Shown here in pieces: positions 1-7,085 of a DNA stretch of 59,232 bases. Location: assembly GCF_030436115.1 (NCBI RefSeq), contig NZ_CP129407.1:801035-860266 (forward strand). The letters run 5' to 3'. The position numbers and the translations under genes were made by a program. Source of the DNA: Borrelia sp. P9F1 (GTDB lineage Bacteria; Spirochaetota; Spirochaetia; Borreliales; Borreliaceae). Position 1 is the first letter of the stretch. Each line of letters opens with the position of its first letter. The notes under the pieces were generated by a model. The model did not search any database and was not told where the DNA came from. It saw only the letters and a list, made by a program, of their open reading frames with translations.

Positions 1-806
1 AGGATGAGAAGGGTAGGCTAGAGGAGCAGATTAAAGATAAGAGAGATGAGAGAGAAGCTTTGGAAAAGAAGGGTAGTGATCTTAAGGGAACTCAGGAGCA
101 ATTAGACAAAGGTCAAGATAAGTTGGATGCGCAAAGAGATATGGTTAAGGAAAGGTTACAGGAGGATATTGATAATAAAAATAAGGACAAGGATTTACCA
201 AAGCCAGGAGATATGGGTTTTCCTAAGGTGGATGAGAGGGATAATGAACGGCAAGAGAGTGTGATAGATAGTAATAGGGAGAATGGGAATGCTACGGGAA
301 CATCATTAGATCAGTCATCTGGTAGGAAATCTGATCATAAGTTTGTTTTTCTAGAAGTGCTTGACCCGAGTACGAATTTGGGGGTATTGCAGTTTGTTGA
401 TTCTGATGGGAATAAGTTAAAGGAGGCCTCTCAGCATGGAATTAGGCGGTATGGGGTTTATGAGAGGGCAGATGATTTAGTGGTGATAAAGCTCTGTTCG
501 GGTATTGCAAAGCTTCAGCTGATTAATAAGGCAGATGATTTAAAAGTTAAATCTGAGTCACAATTTGAGTTAAGTAGGGATTCTTCACTTTTTGTTGATG
601 CAAAAATGATTCTGGTAGTCGTTAAAGACAATAATGTTTGGAAATTAGCAAAGTTTTCCTCAAAGGATTTAAGTGATTTCATACTTTCAGAAGATGAAGT
701 CTTGCCATTTACAAGCTTTACTGTTAGTAACGAATTTGTTTATTTGCAAGACGCAACTGGGAAGGTCGCAATCCTGGACATAAAAACTCTGAAAAGAGTT
801 CCCTAG
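1..806 (+). CDS. p83/100-type antigen, C-terminal part (5' end outside window)
   Basis: The reading frame is open from the first base (first whole codon at 3) and stops at 804-806, so only the C-terminal part is present. The first ~70 codons are highly charged and rich in Lys, Glu, Asp and Gln, with a coiled-coil look (for example the stretch KGRLEEQIKDKRDE). A Pro/Asp/Asn/Ser-rich linker follows, then a more globular C-terminal ~150 residues of beta-type sequence. This layout and the position next to two tRNA genes and nth fit the Borrelia p83/100 antigen (BB0744 in B. burgdorferi). It is a membrane-associated, immunogenic protein whose biochemical role is unsettled. The identity is by recall of family architecture and synteny. 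The N-terminus and signal peptide cannot be seen. Confidence 0.8.
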   Translation, partial: DEKGRLEEQIKDKRDEREALEKKGSDLKGTQEQLDKGQDKLDAQRDMVKERLQEDIDNKNKDKDLPKPGDMGFPKVDERDNERQESVIDSNRENGNATGTSLDQSSGRKSDHKFVFLEVLDPSTNLGVLQFVDSDGNKLKEASQHGIRRYGVYERADDLVVIKLCSGIAKLQLINKADDLKVKSESQFELSRDSSLFVDAKMILVVVKDNNVWKLAKFSSKDLSDFILSEDEVLPFTSFTVSNEFVYLQDATGKVAILDIKTLKRVP

Positions 807-853
807 CCTTGCCAAAATACGAAAAAGAGGTGTGTGCGCTGGATGAGTAAAGA

Positions 854-926
854 TCGGGACGGTGGGATTCGAACTCACGATCCCCTGCTCCCAAAGCAGG
901 TGCCTTAGCCACTAGGCCACGTCCCG
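854..926 (-). tRNA. tRNA-Pro (UGG)
   Basis: The reverse strand gives a complete 73-nt cloverleaf. Acceptor CGGGACG pairs with CGTCCCG, the discriminator is A at 854, the anticodon stem is CCTGC/GCAGG with loop TTTGGGA (anticodon TGG), and the T-arm contains GTTCGAATCC. CCA is not encoded. It lies 6 nt downstream of tRNA-Arg on the same strand and is probably co-transcribed with it. Confidence 0.96.
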
Positions 927-932
927 GCAGCA

Positions 933-1006
933 CGCGCCAATTAGGACTCGAACCTAAAACCTACAGATTAGAAGTCTGTTGCTCTATCCAATTGAGCTAT
1001 TAGCGC
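933..1006 (-). tRNA. tRNA-Arg (UCU)
   Basis: The reverse strand gives a 74-nt cloverleaf. Acceptor GCGCTAA pairs with TTGGCGC (one G-U pair), the anticodon stem is ACAGA/TCTGT with loop CTTCTAA (anticodon TCT), and the T-loop is GTTCGAGTCC. CCA is not encoded. It is the first gene of the Arg-Pro tRNA pair. Confidence 0.95.
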
Positions 1007-1022
1007 TTTTAAACTAAGGTTG

Positions 1023-1051
1023 AGTATATCATGTTAGAAAATCCCTGTCAA
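1023..1051 (-). promoter_or_regulatory. Sigma-70 promoter for the tRNA-Arg/tRNA-Pro unit
   Basis: On the minus strand a perfect -35 TTGACA (1051-1046), a 17-nt spacer and a -10 TATACT (1028-1023) end 16 nt before the tRNA-Arg 5' end. Confidence 0.8.
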
Positions 1052-1062
1052 TAAAGTGTTTA

Positions 1063-1090
1063 TTGCTTAATATTCTATATTTTTTATAAT
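1063..1090 (+). promoter_or_regulatory. Candidate nth promoter, -10 directly before the start codon
   Basis: TTGCTT (1063-1068), a 16-nt spacer and a perfect TATAAT (1085-1090). Only six bases separate the -10 from the nth ATG at 1097, so transcription would begin at or next to the start codon. Confidence 0.55.
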
Positions 1091-1096
1091 TTTTCT

Positions 1097-1714
1097 ATGC
1101 TTGATGTTGATTTAATTGTAAATGAGACTTTATCTAGATATCCGGATGTTAAGCCTTTTCTAAATTTTAAAAATAATTACGAGCTTTTAGTGATGGTGAT
1201 TTTAAGTGCAAGAACAACAGATAATATGGTTAATAAAATTGCGCCTAGTCTTTTTAAAAGGTACGGAAGTTTTCAGAGATTGGCTAATGCTAATTTAATG
1301 GAAGTTGAGAAATTAATTTATAGCTTGGGGTTTTATACAAACAAATCTAGGAACATCATAAATTGTGCACGGATTCTTTTAAAGAATTTTAAAGGTGTAA
1401 TTCCGGATAATATTTTAGATCTTGTATCTCTTCCAGGAGTGGGTAGGAAGACAGCTAATGTTATTCTTGGAGTTGTTTATAACCAGCCTGCAATAATTGT
1501 AGATACTCATTTTAGCAGGGTTGTCACAAGACACAGAATTACCCTTGAGAAAACCCCCCTAAAAATTGAATTAGATTTAAAGAATAAAATACCGTCTGAT
1601 AAACAATACAGATTCTCCATGGCCATCAACAAACACGGAAGAGATATCTGTACGTCTCGTGCTAAAGATTGCAGAAATTGTTTCCTAGAAGAGTTTTCAC
1701 CAAGACTTTTTTAA
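1097..1714 (+). CDS. nth: Endonuclease III (DNA glycosylase/AP lyase)
   Basis: Base-excision repair glycosylase that removes oxidised pyrimidines and nicks the AP site. The 205 aa are close to the family length. The helix-hairpin-helix LPGVGRKTANV is at about residues 112-122 with the catalytic Lys118, and the catalytic Asp is Asp136 in VDTHFSRV. The C-terminus has the iron-sulfur signature C185-x6-C192-x2-C195, but the expected fourth ligand, six residues later, is Ser201 (codon TCA); no later Cys follows. The ATG at 1097 aligns with the usual family N-terminus but has no Shine-Dalgarno sequence, and TATAAT ends only 6 nt upstream. It ends 2 nt from the convergent permease gene. Confidence 0.93.
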   Translation: MLDVDLIVNETLSRYPDVKPFLNFKNNYELLVMVILSARTTDNMVNKIAPSLFKRYGSFQRLANANLMEVEKLIYSLGFYTNKSRNIINCARILLKNFKGVIPDNILDLVSLPGVGRKTANVILGVVYNQPAIIVDTHFSRVVTRHRITLEKTPLKIELDLKNKIPSDKQYRFSMAINKHGRDICTSRAKDCRNCFLEEFSPRLF

Positions 1715-1716
1715 TC

Positions 1717-2568
1717 TTACGATGAAATGAAATATTTCACGTGTTTTTTAAGTTTAAAGCTTATTAAAGCTAGAATTATGTTAATTGTTAGCAGTACTAA
1801 TAAGGGGTTTCCCCATACCCAAAAGTATTCTCTTCCCATTTCCATATAGCTTAAAAGTTCTCCAAGGCTTGGATAAAATCTTCTATTTTCTTTTTGTAAA
1901 TAGTTTACTATCTCGAATGTAGTTAAGCTTTTCGATATTTGTAGAGGAATGATTGATGATATTGACGAGAAAATCTCTGGGAATATATGGTTTATTGTCA
2001 GTCTAAGGTTACCCGCTCCCATAGTCCGACTTGCTTTAACGTAGTCGAGGTTTTTTATTACTATGGTACTGTTCCTTGTCAAAAATGAGAACGGAATCCA
2101 TCCGTGTATTAAAGCCAAGACAACAGCTACCTCCAATATATTGTAATTTTTTTGTTTTGCAAAATGGTAGAAAATTAATATCAGTATGTAAGAAAACGGC
2201 ACCGTTTGTAGTGCTTCTATTAATTTCGATATTAGTATGCAAGTCTTAAATTTAAAGCTTCCAATTATTATTCCTACAAAAATTCCAATTAAAGCTGAAA
2301 TTGTCGCATAGCTAAACGCAAGCAAAATAGAATTTCTAGTGGCGAGTATTAGCCTCGCCATTATATCTCTTCCCATTTTATCCGTTCCTAAAGGGTTGTC
2401 AACAGTTGGAGGTTGAGGAAGCTTATTTATTGTTTCAACGTATACTCTATTTGGATCTTTTCTGTATATCGCAAGCCTTGAAGTATCGTTAATTAAGAAC
2501 GGAAGTGCCATTAAAATTAAAAAAAAGACCCCCATTAATACAAGACATAATTTCTTAAATTTTTTCAC
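1717..2568 (-). CDS. ABC transporter permease, OppC/DppC-like
   Basis: Inner-membrane permease of the oligopeptide/nickel (BPD_transp_1) type, 283 aa. It has an N-terminal hydrophobic segment, then the OppC hallmark LGTDKMGRDIMARLI at about residues 60-74, several transmembrane helices, and an EAA-type cytoplasmic loop (YVKASRTMGAG followed by NHIFPE) that would contact an ATPase. It starts 2 nt after the OppB-like gene and is surely co-transcribed with it. No ATPase or substrate-binding protein gene is adjacent, so the partner subunits must be encoded elsewhere. The substrate cannot be told from sequence; peptides are the family default. Confidence 0.85.
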   Translation of the reverse strand: MKKFKKLCLVLMGVFFLILMALPFLINDTSRLAIYRKDPNRVYVETINKLPQPPTVDNPLGTDKMGRDIMARLILATRNSILLAFSYATISALIGIFVGIIIGSFKFKTCILISKLIEALQTVPFSYILILIFYHFAKQKNYNILEVAVVLALIHGWIPFSFLTRNSTIVIKNLDYVKASRTMGAGNLRLTINHIFPEIFSSISSIIPLQISKSLTTFEIVNYLQKENRRFYPSLGELLSYMEMGREYFWVWGNPLLVLLTINIILALISFKLKKHVKYFISS

Positions 2569-2570
2569 TA

Positions 2571-3551
2571 TTATTCTAGGTCTCCTCTGTAAGGATTGAT
2601 TTTATATGCCAATATGTCACTTACTAAATTTGCTATAAGCATAATAAAAACCCCAACGAATATTAAGTCCTTGTAAATAACATAATCATTACTTTTGATG
2701 GAATTAATTGTCAGAGAACCTACTCCATCGATTCCAAACATTGTTTCAATCATAGATGTACCAAAGAAAGTTGTTGCAAGGGTAGACCTGAGGTTGGTAA
2801 CTATTGGGATTAATGAGGGAGTTAATGCATGACGTAGTATTACTTTTATTCTTTTAAGTCCTTTTGATTTTGCAGTTGTTATGTAGCACTCAGCCAGATT
2901 TTTGTGTAGGGCTTGCTTGAAAATAACTGCGTTAAACAGGAAAAATGAAAAAAACCATCCAAAACCACCCATTATTGAATTTTTTGGATCCATGTTGAAA
3001 TAATAGAGCGTGGAAATTATTAGCATTATAACCAGGTTCCGTGGCAGCGAATTTAGAAATAACATTATGTAATCCAAAACGTTATTCAGACTGTTATTTT
3101 TTACAACTAGAGTCCAAGCGATAACAAAAGAGACAGCAATTATGTAGGCGAATGTGATGCCTGGAATCGACAGCTTTAATGTGTTTTTTATTTTGCTGAA
3201 AATTACGTTTATTGTCGGACTGCCTTTCGTTAGTGGCGAGTAACGAGGCTCCCCCCATATTAATCCCTTATACTTTGTTTTGTATACCATGTATGAATTT
3301 CCTGCAATTTGTTTAGCAAAGCAACTTTTGTCCAAAGCTAAGTTGGGATCAAAATCATAAACTACCTTGTAACTTACAATGCTTTTAAGCAATCCAACGT
3401 ATTCTAGGTATTCCTTAAATACATTTTTTTGAACAAACGGAACGCCGGAGCTGTTACTCGAGAACATGTTTAACAATGACATACAAAAAAACGTCGATAC
3501 AACAATATTGATCGCTGTAAGTAATACATTTTTTAAAATAAACGCAGCTAT
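2571..3551 (-). CDS. ABC transporter permease, OppB/DppB-like, probable AUA start
   Basis: Partner permease of the downstream OppC-like protein, with multiple transmembrane helices and the loop CYITTAKSKGLKRIKVILRH plus ALTPSLIPIV typical of OppB. The first ATG in frame (3482) would delete the conserved first membrane helix. Reading upstream in the same frame gives AAFILKNVLLTAINIVVSTF, a textbook OppB N-terminus, without any ATG, GTG or TTG before the stop at 3572-3570. The best start is ATA at 3551-3549: it is 8 nt after the Shine-Dalgarno AGGAAGG and overlaps the upstream TAG stop (ATAG), as in coupled translation. The protein would then have 326 aa. An alternative is a start-codon mutation that lowers expression. 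Confidence 0.75.
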   Translation of the reverse strand: MAAFILKNVLLTAINIVVSTFFCMSLLNMFSSNSSGVPFVQKNVFKEYLEYVGLLKSIVSYKVVYDFDPNLALDKSCFAKQIAGNSYMVYKTKYKGLIWGEPRYSPLTKGSPTINVIFSKIKNTLKLSIPGITFAYIIAVSFVIAWTLVVKNNSLNNVLDYIMLFLNSLPRNLVIMLIISTLYYFNMDPKNSIMGGFGWFFSFFLFNAVIFKQALHKNLAECYITTAKSKGLKRIKVILRHALTPSLIPIVTNLRSTLATTFFGTSMIETMFGIDGVGSLTINSIKSNDYVIYKDLIFVGVFIMLIANLVSDILAYKINPYRGDLE

Positions 3552-3997
3552 AAGGTCGACCTTCCTTTGTTAAGAATATTGAGTGTTTCTAGGTAGCTTA
3601 ACACAAAATAAAAAATGAGAGATATCACTACTGAGATTAGGTAAAAATTTTTCTCTACATTACTGTTCCTAGGTGTTTTTTGTAAATACAAAATGCTCCC
3701 TTGGCTGTAACTATCAACATCATTCAAATTTTTTATTACTACTGAATTCCTAGGATAGTATCCAATTTTACTTGCTTCTCTTAAGATTGCAGGTTTGGAT
3801 ATTTGCAGATTAATGTACTTCGCCTTTAAAGTTTTCTGTATTTCTTTCAACGATGCGATATGGTCTCTCATCAAGACTGAACTATTGTGTAGTTCTTTAT
3901 AGCTAACAATCCCTCTCTCTCCGAAGATCGGAGTGATCATGAAATACCCTACCAGTCCCACATACACCGACAGTACAATTTTTTTCACCAAAAACAT
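3548..3997 (-). CDS. FtsB/DivIC-like septum formation protein
   Basis: Small bitopic protein, 149 aa. It has an N-terminal membrane segment, then FGERGIVSYKEL, which resembles the FtsB motif (fGxxGl..y..L), and a heptad-like helix (about residues 38-65) as in septum initiators. Unlike FtsB it has a second hydrophobic segment near the C-terminus (about 118-138). I chose the ATG at 3997 because AAGG lies upstream at suitable spacing; a longer frame to 4075 adds residues with no homology-like character. A possible promoter TTGTAA-17-TACAAT (4037-4009) overlaps that region, leaving a very short leader. It is first in an operon with the two permease genes. Division function is inferred from the motif. 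Confidence 0.6.
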   Translation of the reverse strand: MFLVKKIVLSVYVGLVGYFMITPIFGERGIVSYKELHNSSVLMRDHIASLKEIQKTLKAKYINLQISKPAILREASKIGYYPRNSVVIKNLNDVDSYSQGSILYLQKTPRNSNVEKNFYLISVVISLIFYFVLSYLETLNILNKGRSTL

Positions 3998-4105
3998 ATT
4001 ACCTTGTAATTGTATTTCTAATATACTATATTTACAAGTATGTGGGCTTTTGCTGTGGGCCTGTAGATTGCCCAATTTGTATTAAGTAAGATTTGGAGAA
4101 TGAGT

Positions 4106-5563
4106 TTGAATATGGAAGGTTGCGTAGGTGCTTTTTTCGTTAAGGAAGGACCTAGAGAAGTCGATTTTGATATGGAGCGTGTATTTTTACATTCTTCGGG
4201 TGTTGGTAGGGGCGCTCTACATTCTGATGGGATTAAAGAGCTTCTGGATGAGAAGTTACTAAAATTAGATGATTCTTTAAAAGAGAGACATGTTGAGCTG
4301 GTTAATTATTTAAGGGAGGTTGATGTTCGTATTTCAAGGGTTGAGAATGAAATACGACATGGTTTGGAGTCTTCTCAAGATTCTGGAAGATCTAGATTAA
4401 GTTTCTTTGAAGGCGCGGCTCCCCTTGCTCAGTCTAGTGACAAAGCGGAGAGTGAACTTAGTGAATTTCTTTTAAGAAAAGAGAGTAATTTGCCCAATAT
4501 TGCAATTGATCAGGAAGAGTTGGATGCTTTACTTGAGGGCTTGAATGATATTACAAAGGATAGTAATGAGATTTTAAGTGGTAGTGATTTAGGGAAAGAT
4601 TTGAATGAGGATGTTTCTGTTGGAGAGCTTTCTAATATGGAATTTGATGAGTCGAGCGTGGAGGCTGAGTGCAATGGGTCTTTGAAGGAGGAAAGTGACT
4701 TCGGGAATAATCAGGAAAGCGAAGAGAGCACAGAACCCCTGGATATTAATTTTGACTCAAGAAATGAAGAGAACTTGCTAGAAGAAGCTTCTTCTTTTGT
4801 TTTACCTAGTGTCTCTGAGAGTAATGATAGTAGGTTTGGTGAGGAGACTGGTGACAATGTTGGTTACCTTGGTAGTTTGGGGGTTGTTGAGAATCAAGAG
4901 GGCGATGTTAAGGATCTTGATTTTTATCTAAATGAGAGCTTGAAAGAAGATGAAGTAGCATTTCCTGAGAAAGATTTGAAGCTTTTGGGTAACGAGGAAC
5001 ATGAGGGAGGAGAAAGGGAGTGTAATCCTGCTGGGGTTTCTGTTGATTTAGAGGGCGGTATAAATGATTGTGAATCGATTTTGAATGGAGAATGTGAAAA
5101 TGTTTCTGGGCAAAAACAGAAAGGTGGAGTTTTTTCTGATTTTAAGGAACTTGACGATTTTGAAGATGTTTTAAAAACAGATTTAGATTGTTCAAATTTG
5201 CAGAATTGTATTGGAGATTTTGAGGAAGGGAACCTTTACAACAGTCGGTTGGAGAATTTGGGGGAGAGATTGGGACAGAATGAAGAATTGGATTTACATC
5301 CTAATATACAAACTAGGGGCGGGTTAGGGGATGATTCATCCAGTTTTAGTTTCACCGAAGTTGAGAAGGTTATAAACAAATTTGATGATGATGCTTATTT
5401 AAGCAAACTTGAGTTAAGCTCAGAGGAAAGGTCAGTTTTAATTAAGTTTATTGATAAACTGGAGGGGGATCTTGCTGTTGACTCTAGGAAGGGTGGTAAT
5501 TTTAAGAGTAGGCGAGAGTATGAGATTTTGCAAAAGATTAAGCGTTTGTTGGTAAGAGAGTAA
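4106..5563 (+). CDS. Large acidic hypothetical protein
   Basis: About 485 aa, extremely rich in Glu, Asp, Ser, Asn and Leu over residues ~90-400. No membrane segment, signal peptide or known fold is visible. Two parts look ordered: the N-terminal ~90 residues (a Leu/Glu/Arg-rich helix near 50-85) and the C-terminal ~80 residues beginning near SFTEVEKVINKF and ending in basic helices. It is probably a cytoplasmic scaffold or adaptor, but no function can be assigned. GGAG at 4095-4098 lies 7 nt before a TTG at 4106; an ATG at 4100 is only 1 nt from that site, and the ATG at 4112 is also possible. It is divergent from the FtsB-like operon. Confidence 0.7.
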   Translation: MNMEGCVGAFFVKEGPREVDFDMERVFLHSSGVGRGALHSDGIKELLDEKLLKLDDSLKERHVELVNYLREVDVRISRVENEIRHGLESSQDSGRSRLSFFEGAAPLAQSSDKAESELSEFLLRKESNLPNIAIDQEELDALLEGLNDITKDSNEILSGSDLGKDLNEDVSVGELSNMEFDESSVEAECNGSLKEESDFGNNQESEESTEPLDINFDSRNEENLLEEASSFVLPSVSESNDSRFGEETGDNVGYLGSLGVVENQEGDVKDLDFYLNESLKEDEVAFPEKDLKLLGNEEHEGGERECNPAGVSVDLEGGINDCESILNGECENVSGQKQKGGVFSDFKELDDFEDVLKTDLDCSNLQNCIGDFEEGNLYNSRLENLGERLGQNEELDLHPNIQTRGGLGDDSSSFSFTEVEKVINKFDDDAYLSKLELSSEERSVLIKFIDKLEGDLAVDSRKGGNFKSRREYEILQKIKRLLVRE

Positions 5564-5612
5564 AATTATTTGTTTAATAAGGTACTGCCTTTTATTTTTC
5601 ATTACTGCAGTC

Positions 5613-6116
5613 TTGTTTTTGTTTTTGGTCTTTTTTTATTTCGTTAGCAAGTTTGTAAGCCAGATAGATTTTGATCTTGCTTATTTAGTAGATGATGTTA
5701 AAACTTACAATGTGGAGTTTTTCAGAGGTCTGGATTTGGAACAGTATTTCGATAAGACTTTGGGAGAACATGATTTGGTTAGTTCTTATTATTTGTTCTC
5801 TTCAGTTAATGGAATTTTAGTTTATAAAACAAAAGATGACTTAATTTATAAATCCTCAGATGAAGCGGAGCCAGTGCTTTTGAAGAACGGTGTTTTTATA
5901 AAAAAATTTAATGCTACCTTTGAATTGGGTAATGAATTAATTGATTTAGTTGTGTATTACAATATCCTACCAAGGGGCAGGATATTATATGTTTTAAACT
6001 CTTATCTTGTTCTAATGTCTCTTCTTTATCTGTATTTTGCTCTTTTTGTCCTATATCGCATACATCAGAATATTAATGGTGATGTTCATGGTCATCATGT
6101 GTATGATCCTCACTAA
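5613..6116 (+). CDS. Small membrane-anchored hypothetical protein (start uncertain)
   Basis: I do not recognise the family. The protein has a hydrophobic N-terminus, an extracytoplasmic-looking middle (about 100 residues) and a C-terminal membrane helix around ILYVLNSYLVLMSLLYLY. The only canonical start in frame is TTG at 5613, which has no nearby Shine-Dalgarno sequence and cuts the N-terminal helix to about 12 residues. Codons upstream (5589-5612) add CLLFFITAV-type hydrophobic sequence, and AAGG sits at 5579-5582, so translation may begin at a non-canonical codon near 5589-5592. The last 44 bp overlap the convergent DUF4340 gene. Confidence 0.6.
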   Translation: MFLFLVFFYFVSKFVSQIDFDLAYLVDDVKTYNVEFFRGLDLEQYFDKTLGEHDLVSSYYLFSSVNGILVYKTKDDLIYKSSDEAEPVLLKNGVFIKKFNATFELGNELIDLVVYYNILPRGRILYVLNSYLVLMSLLYLYFALFVLYRIHQNINGDVHGHHVYDPH

Positions 6117-7074
6117 AGTGAATATCGTTTATCTTTATGTTTTTTTCTAAATTAAATACATCGAAGAAAGCCCATTTATTGGTGATGTAGTAATACTCAT
6201 CGTTGTCTTTCTTAAGTAGAATGTCCTTGTCTTTTTCATCTTTACTAAAGTAAACATCGATGTTGTTTACGCTTTTGTTGCTCCATATGATTTCAATGTT
6301 GTATTGGAGTTTATGTTCCTTGATTTTATTTTTATCTATTTCAAATCCATCTGTTGTAAATTCTTTGATCATCTGCAATGGTTTTTCTTTTTTTAAATGC
6401 TCCTCGTTTAAAAAATAAAGTTCATCTTTTTTATATAAATTATAATTACTTTGTATTGCATCTTCTTCATCTTTGTTTGGTTTATTAAATATTACCAGAG
6501 ATAATTTTTCCAGTTTTGAGTTTTCTTCTCTGAAAAGTTTGGTATTTGCAAACGTATTGTAAGAATTACCTTTGTATGATAAGAAAATATTATTGGTTAA
6601 GTATACATTATCATCACTTCTTTTTATGTAGGATAATCTTGAATCCCCTTCTCCTGAGTTTCCAATAAATATCTCTGTTATCAAGTTATTTTTGTCATCA
6701 AAAAATTTAAAATCTGGATTTTCTTTAATACCTAGTTCTTTATGTTTTTTGGGATCTCTGCTCACAAGTTTGTTTTTTTGTAAATTCTTTAGAGCTTGGA
6801 TCATAGAGGTTACTCTTTTCTCATCAATTGGAAGATTGACATCATTATATTTAAGTTCCCATCCTTTTTCTGTTTTTGTAAGATTACCCTCAAGCTCTGT
6901 CTCAATTTTTGCAATTTGATTAAAGTCAATTTCAACTAATTTTTCTTGTAAAATTCTTGTAACCTTATTTTTATTTGAAAATACTATCCCTAACAAGGAT
7001 GAAGATAGTAGTATAAAAATCATCGCTATCTTCATGTACTCTTTCTTTCCTAACAATGTTCCTTTCTTCTCCAT
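6073..7074 (-). CDS. DUF4340 protein of a Gld-like ABC system
   Basis: Extracytoplasmic protein of 333 aa with one N-terminal membrane anchor (about residues 13-29) and repeated beta-rich units of the DUF4340 type (motifs such as LEKTEKGWEL-like and EIFIGNSGEGDSRLSYIK). It is the last gene of the rnz-ATPase-permease-GldG operon, and such proteins usually accompany GldG-type exporters. AAAGGAG lies 8 nt upstream of the ATG. The C-terminus is strikingly His/Asp/Glu-rich (EDHTHDDHEHHH), a possible metal-binding tail, and is encoded antisense to the end of the convergent gene. The family assignment is from pattern memory. Confidence 0.7.
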   Translation of the reverse strand: MEKKGTLLGKKEYMKIAMIFILLSSSLLGIVFSNKNKVTRILQEKLVEIDFNQIAKIETELEGNLTKTEKGWELKYNDVNLPIDEKRVTSMIQALKNLQKNKLVSRDPKKHKELGIKENPDFKFFDDKNNLITEIFIGNSGEGDSRLSYIKRSDDNVYLTNNIFLSYKGNSYNTFANTKLFREENSKLEKLSLVIFNKPNKDEEDAIQSNYNLYKKDELYFLNEEHLKKEKPLQMIKEFTTDGFEIDKNKIKEHKLQYNIEIIWSNKSVNNIDVYFSKDEKDKDILLKKDNDEYYYITNKWAFFDVFNLEKNIKINDIHFSEDHTHDDHEHHH

Positions 7075-7085
7075 AAAATGCTCCT

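Noticed and set aside
1..806. Calling the charged N-terminal stretch of p83/100 a DNA repeat array
   Set aside because: The Lys/Glu/Asp-rich stretch is coiled-coil-like at protein level, but no exact direct repeats are apparent in the DNA.
3998..4075. Upstream extension of the FtsB-like frame to ATG 4075
   Set aside because: The extra 26 residues do not resemble the family, and the internal ATG at 3997 has a good ribosome-binding site.
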